NCBI RefSeq assembly: GCF_006715305.1
Contig: NZ_VFMY01000001.1
Location: 3,658,001 to 3,722,000 of the forward strand
From: Arthrobacter sp. SLBN-100
GTDB lineage: Bacteria > Actinomycetota > Actinomycetes > Actinomycetales > Micrococcaceae
Direction: 5' to 3'
Length of the DNA stretch: 64,000 nt
In this document: positions 44,053 to 52,772 of the stretch, in pieces
Position numbering within the stretch: position 1 is the stretch's first letter
How the letters are laid out: each line of letters opens with the position of its first letter
The notes under the pieces: generated by a model
What the model saw: only the letters and a program-made list of their open reading frames with translations
Told to the model about the DNA's origin: nothing
Databases searched by the model: none
Position numbers and translations under genes: made by a program

Positions 44053-44083
44053 AAGCCCCGGCGCGTGCGCCGGGGCTTTCTTT
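44053..44083 (+). terminator. Rho-independent terminator
   Basis: AAGCCCCGGCGC at 44053-44064 pairs perfectly with GCGCCGGGGCTT at 44067-44078, followed by TCTTTC. It ends the 114-residue orphan gene. Confidence 0.85.
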
Positions 44084-44141
44084 CTCCGTGCCTATGAACA
44101 AGCGCTACGTCACCCTGCAAGTCCACCTCCAGGAACCGCGG

Positions 44142-45161
44142 TCAGGAGTGCGGCGCCGCGGCGGTGGAACCTCGCACTGTCAGGTGCGTGGGCATCACCG
44201 AACGGCTGCGGATGCCGCCTCCGGCCAGCGGGTTGAGCTTGGCCAGCAGCATGGAAACGGCCACCCTGCCCGCCTGTTCTATCGGTGACGCCATGGTGGT
44301 CAGCGGGGGATTGCAGAAGTCCGCGCCAAAGATGTCGTCGCACCCCACGATGCTCATCTCCTCCGGTACCCGGATCCCGCGTTCCCGCAGCCGCTGGAGC
44401 ATGCCGATCGCAATCAGGTCATTGAAGGCGATGCACGCAGTGACCCCGCTGTGCACTGCGGCATCGGCGGCAGCTGCACCCGATTGGGTCTTGGGAGCAA
44501 ACGGGCCCAGGCTGCGCACTTCCACGCCACGGTCCTGGGCTGCCTCGGACAGGGCAGCCCAGCGGCGTTCGCTGGATTGGGACGTCAGCGGCCCGGCGAT
44601 GTAGGCAACCCGGGTGTGTCCCAGCGAAATCAGGTGGTCAAGCGCCTGGCTGGTGGCGGAGGGGGTATCAATGATGACGGCAGGAACACCTGCAACGTCA
44701 CGATTAATGGTCACCAGGGGCGCCTTGCCGGCAGCCTCCATGAGCGCATCATCGGTGAGCCGGGAGGCTGCGACGATGACGCCGTCGGCTGTCTTTCGCA
44801 ACTGTTCCAGCGTGCTGGCTTCCACCTCGTCTGATTCCTCGGTGTCCACCAGCAGCTGGGTATAACCCGCCGCCTTGAGCTGGAGCTGGGTTCCCCGGAT
44901 CAGGTCGAAATAGAACGGGTTGGTGATGTCGGGAACAAGTACTCCTACTGCTCCCGTGCGTCCGGAGCTCAATGCCTTTGCCTGGGAATTCGGCAGGTAG
45001 TTCAGCTCTGCGGCAGCCGCCTGGATGCGCTCCCGGGTACGGATGTTGACCCGGTCCGGCGTTGACAGCGCGCGTGAAACAGTGGATGCGGCAACACCGC
45101 ATACGGCGGCGATGTCGTGGATGGTGGCAGGGCGCTGGGTTCCTGCCGCTTGCGTCGCCAT
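44142..45161 (-). CDS. LacI-family repressor 1 of the catabolic island
   Basis: A 339-residue regulator. The HTH (ATIHDIAAVCGVAASTVSRALS) and hinge (LNYLPNSQAKALSSGRTG) are complete; the periplasmic-binding-protein-like domain has VGVLVPDITNPFYFDLIRG, TINRDVAGVPAVIID, FNDLIAIGMLQRL, VGCDDIFGADFCNPPLTTM. It is divergent from the isomerase/oxidoreductase operon, with a LacI-type operator between (45245-45262). It is likely a repressor of the island, released by a sugar-acid derivative (inference). Its HTH is very like that of the second LacI protein at 54938. Confidence 0.92.
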   Translation of the reverse strand: MATQAAGTQRPATIHDIAAVCGVAASTVSRALSTPDRVNIRTRERIQAAAAELNYLPNSQAKALSSGRTGAVGVLVPDITNPFYFDLIRGTQLQLKAAGYTQLLVDTEESDEVEASTLEQLRKTADGVIVAASRLTDDALMEAAGKAPLVTINRDVAGVPAVIIDTPSATSQALDHLISLGHTRVAYIAGPLTSQSSERRWAALSEAAQDRGVEVRSLGPFAPKTQSGAAAADAAVHSGVTACIAFNDLIAIGMLQRLRERGIRVPEEMSIVGCDDIFGADFCNPPLTTMASPIEQAGRVAVSMLLAKLNPLAGGGIRSRSVMPTHLTVRGSTAAAPHS

Positions 45162-45244
45162 GGCGCTCCTCTCTGAACGGAATGACGGGATGCTGTGACC
45201 CTTGCCACAGCTGCATTCCCCAAGGGTGCCACAGATGGCCTATT

Positions 45245-45284
45245 CTGGCAACCGGTTGTCAAAAGTTGGCAGACTGCCTAGACT
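45245..45284 (+). promoter_or_regulatory. LacI operator overlapping promoter (site 1)
   Basis: CTGGCAACCGGTTGTCAA (45245-45262). The right half supplies -35 TTGTCA (45256-45261); 17 bp later is -10 TAGACT (45279-45284). It drives the isomerase/oxidoreductase pair starting at 45379. Confidence 0.75.
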
Positions 45285-45378
45285 TGCCGGAGCACCTTTT
45301 GTGTGAACCAAGCCACCCACGCGCCGTAGCTGGAATCGAAGGCTGCCCTGCCGCGAGGGTCCTAGCAAGGAGATTCCG

Positions 45379-46227
45379 TTGACCCACGCAACACAAGCAA
45401 CCTGGCAGCTCTCAGGATTCGGCGACGAAATCGATCCTGATCCCGCCATCCAGGCCTCCGTGCTGTTGGCCCTGGGCGCCAGCCACATCGAAGTCAGAAG
45501 TGCCTGGGGAACGAACGTCTCGGAGATGGCCCCCGCCCAAGTTGCCGAGCTCAAGGACATCCTGGATACCAAGGGCCTGAAGGTCTCAGCTGTTGCAAGT
45601 CCTGTCGGCAAGGTGGATGTCAGCCTGCCCGTTGAGCACGAGCTGGAGCGGCTGCGCCAGATCATCTCGATAGCCAAAGGCCTGGACACCACGTACATCA
45701 GGATCTTCTCCTTCTACCGCGGGGAGGGCCGGAGTGCCGAGGATATCCGCGACGACGTCCTCGTCCGCATGCGGGCACTGGCGGCGCTCGCCGAGGAATC
45801 CGGTGTGGTGCTTCTGCATGAAAACGAAAAGGGCATCTATGGTGATACGCCCCAGCGCGTGCTGGACATCATGGAGGCCGTCAACTCCCCGGCCCTGCGG
45901 GTCGCCTGGGACAACGCGAACTTTGTGCAGGTGGGCGTCAAGCCGTACACGGACGGGTACGCCATGCTTCGCCCGTACCTTGAGTACTTCCAGGTGAAGG
46001 ACGCGCTGTCCACCACGGGCGAAGTTGTTCCCTCCGGCGAGGGCGACGGCGAACTGGACGCCACCATCGCAGCACTCAAGGCTGACGGGTACAGCGGTTT
46101 TGCATCCCTGGAACCCCACCTTGCCAGCGCCCACGAGCTCGGCGGCTTTTCCGGGCCGGTGGCCTTCGGGATCGCAGCGCGGGCCTTCGCAGCATTGACC
46201 GCAAAGAACGGGGTTGAGCTTTCGTGA
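45379..46227 (+). CDS. Sugar phosphate isomerase/epimerase-like TIM barrel 1
   Basis: A 282-residue AP-endonuclease-2-like TIM barrel. Metal-binding residues fit the family: Glu in SHIEVRSAWG, Glu/His in VVLLHENEKG, Asp in LRVAWDNANF, and Glu in GFASLEPHL. TTG start with a strong CAAGGAG. It overlaps the next oxidoreductase gene by GTGA. Such proteins catalyse isomerisation, or elimination/hydration of 3-keto sugars, with partner Gfo/Idh/MocA enzymes. The exact reaction is unknown. Confidence 0.85.
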   Translation: MTHATQATWQLSGFGDEIDPDPAIQASVLLALGASHIEVRSAWGTNVSEMAPAQVAELKDILDTKGLKVSAVASPVGKVDVSLPVEHELERLRQIISIAKGLDTTYIRIFSFYRGEGRSAEDIRDDVLVRMRALAALAEESGVVLLHENEKGIYGDTPQRVLDIMEAVNSPALRVAWDNANFVQVGVKPYTDGYAMLRPYLEYFQVKDALSTTGEVVPSGEGDGELDATIAALKADGYSGFASLEPHLASAHELGGFSGPVAFGIAARAFAALTAKNGVELS

Positions 46228-47234
46228 GCATCAGGGCTGCCGTGATCGGCTGCGGCGACGTCTCCACAGTCCACTTCGAGGCCGTTGCAAAGCTCGACGG
46301 CGCCGAGCTGGTTGGTGTCTGCGACCCCGACCCCCAGCGGCTGGCTGCCGCTACGGAACTTTACGGCGTCCCCGGATTCGCTGACCATGCAACACTGCTT
46401 GAGGCTGTCCAACCGGACGTGGTGCACATCTGCACCCCGCACAACCAACATGCTTCGGTAGCAGTGGACTGCCTGGAGCGCGGCGTCAATGTGATTGTGG
46501 AAAAGCCGCTGGCCCATACCCTGGCGGAAGGGCGGCGCCTGGTTGAAGCAGCGTCGAAGGGCAACACGAAGATCGCCGTTTGCTTCCAAAACCGTTACAA
46601 TGCGACGTCCCAGGCCATGCGATCGCTCCTGGCAAGCGGAGATCTCGGTACCGTACAGGGGGCGGCCGCAAGCGTGATGTGGCACCGTTCCGCGGAGTAT
46701 TACCGCAGCAGGCCGTGGCGCGGTTCCTGGCAAGGTGGCGGGGGCGGACTTCTGATGAACCAAGCCATCCATACCGTGGATCTGCTCCAGTGGCTGGTGG
46801 GGGACGTCGTCGCTGTGCGTGGCAATGCTGCCACCCGCTTCCTGGGCGGGACCATCGAGGTGGAAGACACTGCGGAGTTTGTTGCCGACCATGCGGGCGG
46901 TGCCAGGAGCGTTTTCTACGCCACGCTCGGCCACGCCTGCAACGCCCCGGTGACACTGGAAGTGGTCACCGAAAAGGCCGTCTTGAGTCTGCGCGGGGAC
47001 CTTACGGTCACCTATGCAGACGGGCGGGTGGACGTGATACCGGAGCGAACGAGCGACACGGGCGGCAGGTCCTACTGGGGCGTCTCGCATGAGTTGCTGA
47101 TCAATGATTTCTACGGCCGGCTGGATGAGCCGGAGCCGTTTTGGATCAGTCCCGCGGAAGCTGAAAAGTCGCTTCGAATCATCAAGGACGTCTACCGCCA
47201 GAGCTACCCGGACGCTGTTTCCCGCGTCTCCTAG
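46224..47234 (+). CDS. Gfo/Idh/MocA-family NAD(P)-dependent oxidoreductase 1
   Basis: A 336-residue sugar dehydrogenase. The Rossmann motif is AAVIGCGDVSTVHFEA (GxGxxS variant) and the family Lys is in VIVEKPLAHTL; the C-terminal domain includes LLMNQAIHTVDLLQWLVGDVVAVRGNAATR with the conserved Asp/His pair (HTVD). GTG start overlaps the isomerase stop. It probably oxidises or reduces a ring hydroxyl of the imported sugar, coupled to the partner isomerase-like enzyme. Confidence 0.9.
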   Translation: MSIRAAVIGCGDVSTVHFEAVAKLDGAELVGVCDPDPQRLAAATELYGVPGFADHATLLEAVQPDVVHICTPHNQHASVAVDCLERGVNVIVEKPLAHTLAEGRRLVEAASKGNTKIAVCFQNRYNATSQAMRSLLASGDLGTVQGAAASVMWHRSAEYYRSRPWRGSWQGGGGGLLMNQAIHTVDLLQWLVGDVVAVRGNAATRFLGGTIEVEDTAEFVADHAGGARSVFYATLGHACNAPVTLEVVTEKAVLSLRGDLTVTYADGRVDVIPERTSDTGGRSYWGVSHELLINDFYGRLDEPEPFWISPAEAEKSLRIIKDVYRQSYPDAVSRVS

Positions 47235-47240
47235 CGATCA

Positions 47241-47258
47241 TTGGCAACCGATTGTTGG
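47241..47258. promoter_or_regulatory. LacI-type operator, distal copy (site 2a)
   Basis: TTGGCAACCGATTGTTGG lies right after the oxidoreductase stop, 78 bp (centre to centre) upstream of the promoter-proximal operator. No promoter hexamers follow, so it may be an auxiliary site. Confidence 0.55.
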
Positions 47259-47318
47259 AGTCACCGCTGGTCCTTCGCGGTAAGCATCTTGCCTCCGCGG
47301 CACATTTTGCAACAATTT

Positions 47319-47358
47319 TAGACAACCGGTTGCCAAAGCCGCTGGGTGTGCGTACTCT
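47319..47358 (+). promoter_or_regulatory. LacI operator overlapping promoter (site 2b)
   Basis: TAGACAACCGGTTGCCAA (47319-47336); -35 TTGCCA (47330-47335), 17-bp spacer, -10 TACTCT (47353-47358). It drives the ABC importer operon. Confidence 0.75.
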
Positions 47359-47441
47359 GAATTTCACAGGGTAAGTGTGGCTCACGCCACAATGCTTCCC
47401 TCCCAACTCCCCTGTTCGAGAAAATTCTCAAGGAGCCAACA

Positions 47442-48977
47442 ATGAAGTTAGGTCCCAAGGCGGCAGCTGCCGCCCTCGTACTGAGCGCCTCGCTTGCACT
47501 CACCGCTTGTGGCGGTGGCGGCGCTGGTGCAGGTTCCACCGCCGCCGGTGGAAAGACCGTCACGGCACTGACCTTGGGCACCCTGCGCGACCTCACCTCG
47601 TGGGATCCCGCCCAAGCGCACGTTGGCCACGCGCTGCAGCCTTTTCAGGCTGCATACGATTCGCTGATCCTGCGCGAACCGGACGGCAAGCTCAGCCCCA
47701 TGCTGGCCACCGACTGGAAGTACAACGACACCAACACCAAGCTCACGGTGGATCTCCGCACTGACGTCACCTTCAGCGACGGTGCCAAGTTCGACGCCGA
47801 GGCGGCCAAGGACAACCTGGACCACTTCAAGAAGGCCAACGGCCCCCAGATGGCGCAACTCAGCTCGGTGTCGGATATTGCAGTGGTGGACGCCGACACC
47901 ATCGACATCAACCTCAGCGCACCGGAGCCTGCCCTGGAGTTCTTCCTGAGTCAGGCCGCCGGCCTGATGGGCAGCCCCAAGGCTTTGGGAACCGACGCCA
48001 TCAAGACCGAGCCGGTTGGCTCCGGCCCGTACGTGATGGACAAAGCTGCAACTGTCAAGGACAGCCAGGCGGTCTTCAATGCGCGCAAGGACTACTGGAA
48101 CAAGGATCTCCAGAAGTACCAAAAGCTGACCCTTAAAATCCTCACCGATCCCACAGCCCGCACCAACGCACTCGTGTCCGGCCAGATTGACGCCACCCTC
48201 CTGGATCCCAAGAACGGCAAGCAGGCCGAGGGCGCCAAGATGAAGCTGGAAACCAACCAGGTTGACTGGTCCGGTTTGCTCCTGCTGGACCGGGACGGCA
48301 CCAAGAACCCGGCCCTGGCCAACGTCAAGGTCCGTCAGGCCATCAACCATGCGTTCGACCGCAAGACCATCCTGGACCAGGTCATGCTCGGCCAGGGCAC
48401 GCCCACCTCGCAGCCGTTCGGCAAGGACAGCGGCGCCTGGTCCGAAGAGCTGGAGAACTAGTACAGCTACGATCCGGCCAAGGCCAAGCAGCTCCTGAAG
48501 GAATCCGGCTTTGAGGGCAACGTGACCATCGACGTCCCCACGCTCCCCGGCGCTGAAACCCTAATCTCCGTCCTCAAGCAGCAGCTCGCGGACGTTGGCA
48601 TCACCCTCAACCCGGGTGCCGCCATCACCAACACCTTCACTGCGGATGTTGCGGCGCAGAAGTACCACGCGCTGTTCTTCAACCTCTTCCAGGGCGAGCC
48701 CACCGTGGCGATTGACCAGATCGTTTCCACGAAGGCCCTGTACAACCCGTTCAAGAGCACCACCCCGGAGCTCGAGGCCAAGATCCAGGCTGTGCGCACC
48801 GGCGGTGAAGAGGCGGGCAAACTGGCGCAGGACGTCAACAAGTACGTGGTTGAGCAGGCATGGTTCGCTCCGCTGTTCCGCGTGAACCAGATGTACTACC
48901 ACAACGACAAAGTGAACGTCACGCCGCAAGCCCAGCAAGCCGTTCCGTCCATTTACAACTACTCGCCTGCCAAGTAG
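47442..48977 (+). pseudogene. Family 5 extracellular solute-binding lipoprotein, interrupted by in-frame TAG
   Basis: The full-length reading frame would give a 511-codon binding protein for peptides or oligosaccharides. The signal ends in SLALTACGGGG (lipidated Cys); the body has DLTSWDPAQAHVGHALQPFQAAYDSL, VRQAINHAFDRKTIL and C-terminal PAQQAVPSIYNYSPAK. At 48459-48461 codon TAG breaks the frame: ...WSEELEN-stop-YSYDPAKAKQLLKESGF. Both halves are in the same frame, intact and family-typical, so one base change explains it (a Lys, Gln or Tyr codon in the ancestor). Either the gene has just died, the sequence has an error, or the stop is read through. The downstream permease and ATPase genes look intact. 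Confidence 0.85.
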
Positions 48978-48983
48978 GACTCC

Positions 48984-49925
48984 ATGATCAGGTTCATTGC
49001 GAAAAGGCTGGGCAGCGGTTTGGTGGTGTTGTTCGTCGTCTCGGCGCTCACCTTCACCCTGCTGTACACGGCCAGCGGAAGCATCGCCCGCAACATCCTG
49101 GGCGATCAGGCAACCCCTGAACAGGTTGCCCTGAAGGAACAGGAGCTGGCACTCGACCAGCCGCTCGTGAGCCGTTACTTCGCTTGGCTGGGCGAGGCCT
49201 TGGGCGGAAATCTTGGCGCTTCCTGGTTCACCTCGGAACCGGTCGCCAATTCCCTGGCCACGCGCATTCCGGTGACCATGACCATGGTTTTCGCCGCAAT
49301 GATCCTGATCGCCATCTGCGCAACGCTGATTGGCGTTGCCGCAGCAGTCAAACGCGGCTGGGTGGACAGGGTGGTCCAGGTGGGTGCCATCCTTGGCGAC
49401 TCCATTCCGGGATACGTGATCGGCGTCTTCCTTGTGACCCTCCTGGCCATCCAGCTTGGATTCTTCCCGGCCACCAGCACCATCTCTCCCGAGGTGGGGC
49501 CCGAGGCCTGGGTCTACTCCATGACTCTTCCTGTCATTGCCCTGCTGATCAACGGCGTGACGGGCGGCGCGCAGCAAATCCGCAGTGCAGTCATCAAACA
49601 GCTCGAGCGTGACTACGTCCGAACGCTGCGCAGCCGTGGCATCGGGGAGCGGGAAATCCTGTTCAAGCACGTGCTGCGCAGTGCAGCTCCCGCAGGCCTC
49701 ACTGTGTTGAGCCTGCAGCTGATCGGGATGCTGGGCGGCGTGGTGATCATCGAGCAGATCTTTGCCCTTCCAGGCATGGGCCCGCTCGCTGTCACCGCCA
49801 CTGGCCAGACGGATCTTCCCGTTGTTATGGGCGTGGTGATGTACACCGTGGTGGTGGTCATCGTGGTGAACCTCCTGGTGGACATCCTCAATGGTTGGCT
49901 CAACCCGAAAGTGCGTGTGTCATGA
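48984..49925 (+). CDS. DppB-type ABC transporter permease
   Basis: A 313-residue inner-membrane permease with about six helices. The N-terminus is MIRFIAKRLGSGLVVLFVVSALTFTLLYTASG, and the coupling loop is VRTLRSRGIGEREILFKHVLRSAAPAG. Typical of the dipeptide/oligopeptide/nickel family, whose members also carry oligosaccharides. The gene follows the binding-protein gene after 6 bp and overlaps the next gene as ATGA. Confidence 0.93.
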   Translation: MIRFIAKRLGSGLVVLFVVSALTFTLLYTASGSIARNILGDQATPEQVALKEQELALDQPLVSRYFAWLGEALGGNLGASWFTSEPVANSLATRIPVTMTMVFAAMILIAICATLIGVAAAVKRGWVDRVVQVGAILGDSIPGYVIGVFLVTLLAIQLGFFPATSTISPEVGPEAWVYSMTLPVIALLINGVTGGAQQIRSAVIKQLERDYVRTLRSRGIGEREILFKHVLRSAAPAGLTVLSLQLIGMLGGVVIIEQIFALPGMGPLAVTATGQTDLPVVMGVVMYTVVVVIVVNLLVDILNGWLNPKVRVS

Positions 49926-51841
49926 GTGATTCCGTAGAAACAGCGGCCGTAGCCGCGCCCGCCCCAAGCGGACAGAGCGGCACGGTGGTCCGTTCCAGCG
50001 TCATGCGCCGCCTCCTCAAAAACCCCCTCGGCATCGCGTCACTGGCCATTCTGGGGAGCATCGCGTCACTGGCCATCCTTGCCCCGGTACTGGCGCCGTT
50101 CGAGGAAAATTTCGCCAATATCGCCAAGACCCTGGCCGCACCCGACTCCGTCAACATCCTGGGCACGGACAGCGCAGGCCGCGACACGTGGAGCCGGCTG
50201 CTCTTCGGTGCGCAGCTGACGCTGCTGTCCGCTCTCCTTTGCGCCGGGGTTGCCATCGCCATCGGTCTTCCCGCCGGACTCATCGCCGGTTACTACAGCG
50301 GCAAGTTCGAAGCCGTCTCCAACTGGGTGGTCAGCATCCTCATGAGCCTGCCCGGCCTGATCGTGCTCCTCACCATCCGGGCTGCCTTTGGCCCTTCGGT
50401 ATGGATTTCGATGATCGCATTCGGCATCCTCATCAGCCCGTCCTACTTCCGGTTGACCCGCACCGCGGTCCAGTCCGTCCGGAACGAGCTCTACGTTGAT
50501 GCCGCACGCGTTTCCGGTCTTTCGGACCTGAGCATCATCGCGCGCCACATCTTCTCCGTGGTCCGCGCACCCATCATCATCCAGACCGCAGCCATCGCCG
50601 GCGTCGCCATCGCAATCCAGTCCGGGCTGGAGTTCCTGGGCCTGGGCGATCCCACCAGGGCAACCTGGGGCGTCATGCTCTCCGAAGGCTTCAAGAACGT
50701 CTACCTGACCCCCACGCTGCTCCTCTGGCCCGCTCTCGCCATGGCACTCACCATCGGCGGGCTGGTTCTCCTGGGCAACGCCGTCCGCGATGCCCTTGAA
50801 GACGGCGAAAAGATCAAGCACCGCAGGAAGGGGGCTTCCACTGCAGGTGCTTCCGCTGAACGTACGACGGCGGAACGGGCCACGGCGCGCCCGTCCCGTA
50901 AGTCCACTGCCGCCGTCGACGCCGGCACCGAGCACCACCTGGTCAAGGTGACCAATCTCGGCGTCGGATACCCGCAGGCCGACGGTTCCATCAAAAAGGT
51001 GGTGGACGACGTCTCCTTCCATGTGGACCGCGGCGAGATCCTGGGCATCGTGGGCGAATCTGGCTCCGGCAAGTCACAGACCGCCTTCTCCATCCTGGGA
51101 CTGCTGCCGGACAATGCGCGCATTGCGGCAGGTTCCATCCAGTTCGACGGCAACTACACCGTCGCGCCGGGGGAGGACCGCGTAAGCCAGGAACGGTTGT
51201 CCAAGCTGCGCGGCAAGCGCATTTCCTACATCCCGCAGGAGCCGATGAGCAACCTGGACCCTGCCTTCACCATCGGCTACCAGCTGGTGACGCCCATGGT
51301 CCGCGTCCTCGGAATCTCCAAGGCTGAAGCCCGGAAACGGGCACTGAAGCTGCTGACCGACGTCGGCATCGCCAACCCTGAACGGACCTTCGATGCCTAC
51401 CCGCACGAGGTCTCCGGCGGCATGGCCCAGCGCGTACTGATCGCCGGCGCCATCAGCTGCGAACCGGACCTGGTCATCGCCGACGAACCCACCACGGCGC
51501 TGGACGTCACGGTGCAGGCCGACGTCCTGGACCTGCTGCGCGAACTCCAGCAGCGCCTGAACATCGGCGTCATCCTGGTGACCCACAACTTCGGGGTTGT
51601 CGCCGACCTGTGCGACCGCGTGGTGGTCATGCAGAACGGCAGGCTCGTGGAGGAAGGAACGGTCCGCGGGATCCTCCGCAACCCGAAAGAGCAGTACACC
51701 CAGACCCTGCTGGGGTCCATGCTCGAGGGAAAGACCCCCATGACCATGCTGGTTTCCCCGCCGCAAGGTCCCGTTCCCCACGAATCCGCCGGTCAGCCGG
51801 GCGGTCAATATCCAGCCGCAGAAAAGGAACCGGTCGCATGA
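49922..51841 (+). CDS. Fused DppC-type permease and DppD-type ATPase
   Basis: A 639-residue fusion. Residues about 1-300 form the DppC-type permease (NILGTDSAGRDTWSRLLFGAQLTLL, coupling loop YVDAARVSGLSDLSIIARHIF). After a Lys/Arg/Ala-rich linker (about 305-340), the ATPase follows: Walker A GESGSGKS, EPMSNLDPAFTIGYQLV, signature EVSGGMAQRVLIAGA, Walker B LVIADEPTTALD and switch LVTHNFG. A 27-bp duplication in helix 1 (GIASLAILGSIASLAIL) lengthens that helix. Start ATG overlaps the DppB gene stop. Such fusions of subunits are known in actinobacteria. Confidence 0.92.
   Translation: MSDSVETAAVAAPAPSGQSGTVVRSSVMRRLLKNPLGIASLAILGSIASLAILAPVLAPFEENFANIAKTLAAPDSVNILGTDSAGRDTWSRLLFGAQLTLLSALLCAGVAIAIGLPAGLIAGYYSGKFEAVSNWVVSILMSLPGLIVLLTIRAAFGPSVWISMIAFGILISPSYFRLTRTAVQSVRNELYVDAARVSGLSDLSIIARHIFSVVRAPIIIQTAAIAGVAIAIQSGLEFLGLGDPTRATWGVMLSEGFKNVYLTPTLLLWPALAMALTIGGLVLLGNAVRDALEDGEKIKHRRKGASTAGASAERTTAERATARPSRKSTAAVDAGTEHHLVKVTNLGVGYPQADGSIKKVVDDVSFHVDRGEILGIVGESGSGKSQTAFSILGLLPDNARIAAGSIQFDGNYTVAPGEDRVSQERLSKLRGKRISYIPQEPMSNLDPAFTIGYQLVTPMVRVLGISKAEARKRALKLLTDVGIANPERTFDAYPHEVSGGMAQRVLIAGAISCEPDLVIADEPTTALDVTVQADVLDLLRELQQRLNIGVILVTHNFGVVADLCDRVVVMQNGRLVEEGTVRGILRNPKEQYTQTLLGSMLEGKTPMTMLVSPPQGPVPHESAGQPGGQYPAAEKEPVA
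50031..50079 (+). repeat. 27-bp tandem duplication in the permease-ATPase gene
   Basis: GCATCGCGTCACTGGCCAT occurs at 50031 and again at 50058. The duplication adds nine residues in the first membrane helix (IASLAIL repeated) and keeps the frame. Confidence 0.8.
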
Positions 51842-52713
51842 GCGCACAACAGAATGCCCCTCTGCTGTCAGTGGAAAACCTTGTGGTCGAATACCCCAGC
51901 AAGAGGTTCCGTGCCAAGCCCTTCCGGGCGCTCACGGACATCAACATCAACATCGGCCAGGGCGAAACGCTCGGCCTGGTGGGGGAGTCCGGTTCCGGCA
52001 AGACCACCCTGGGCCGTGCTGTCCTGGGCCTGGCACCTGTCACCAAGGGCAAAATCATCTTCGAAGGCAACGACATCAGCAACGCCAGCCGCAAGGAGCG
52101 CCGGACGCTGAGCAGGGACCTGCAGGTGGTGTTCCAGGACCCCTACACTTCCCTGAATCCCGCGCTGGAAATTGGCGCCATCCTCGCAGAGCCGCTCGGG
52201 GTCCAGGGGATGGAAGCCGCCGCGGCCAGGAAGCGCGTCAAGGAACTGCTGGACCAGGTGGGACTCCCCTCTGACGCCCTTCACCGGCTGCCGCGGGAAT
52301 TCAGTGGTGGCCAGAGGCAGCGCGTTGCGATTGCCCGGGCTTTGGCTTTGTCCCCCAAACTGATCGTCTGCGACGAGCCGGTCAGCGCGCTGGACCTTTC
52401 AACCCAGGCCCGCGTCCTGGACCTGTTCCTGCAGATCCAGAACGACACCGGCGTTTCGTACCTCTTTATCTCGCACGACCTCGACGTCGTCCGGCACATC
52501 AGTCACCGGGTGGCCGTGATGTACCGAGGCGGGATTGTGGAGCAGGGCCCCGCCGACCTCGTCACCACCGACCCCGAACACCCCTACACACAACGGCTCC
52601 TGCTTGCATCACCCGTCCCGGATCCGGACCGGCAGGAACAGCGCCGCGCGGAGCGGCACCGGCTGCTGGAAGCTCAGCGCCAACAGACTGAACAGGCTGG
52701 TGCCGCGGCGTAA
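51838..52713 (+). CDS. DppF-type ABC transporter ATPase
   Basis: A 291-residue ATPase completing the importer. Walker A is GESGSGKTT, signature EFSGGQRQRVAIARAL, Walker B LIVCDEPVSALD, switch FISHDLDVV; the C-terminal oligopeptide-family extension has YTQRLLLASPVPDPDRQEQRR. The start overlaps the upstream stop as ATGA. Together with the fused ATPase it forms the heterodimeric motor. Confidence 0.93.
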   Translation: MSAQQNAPLLSVENLVVEYPSKRFRAKPFRALTDININIGQGETLGLVGESGSGKTTLGRAVLGLAPVTKGKIIFEGNDISNASRKERRTLSRDLQVVFQDPYTSLNPALEIGAILAEPLGVQGMEAAAARKRVKELLDQVGLPSDALHRLPREFSGGQRQRVAIARALALSPKLIVCDEPVSALDLSTQARVLDLFLQIQNDTGVSYLFISHDLDVVRHISHRVAVMYRGGIVEQGPADLVTTDPEHPYTQRLLLASPVPDPDRQEQRRAERHRLLEAQRQQTEQAGAAA

Positions 52714-52772
52714 CAGCCGCCCCAGCACACACCCCATGGCCTTCACCGGCCGGAACACCACGGAGGAACCCA

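Noticed and set aside
48459..48461. Amber codon as pyrrolysine or programmed read-through
   Set aside because: No sign of pyrrolysine machinery in the window, no downstream read-through motif, and the family has an ordinary residue there. Point mutation or sequence error is simpler.
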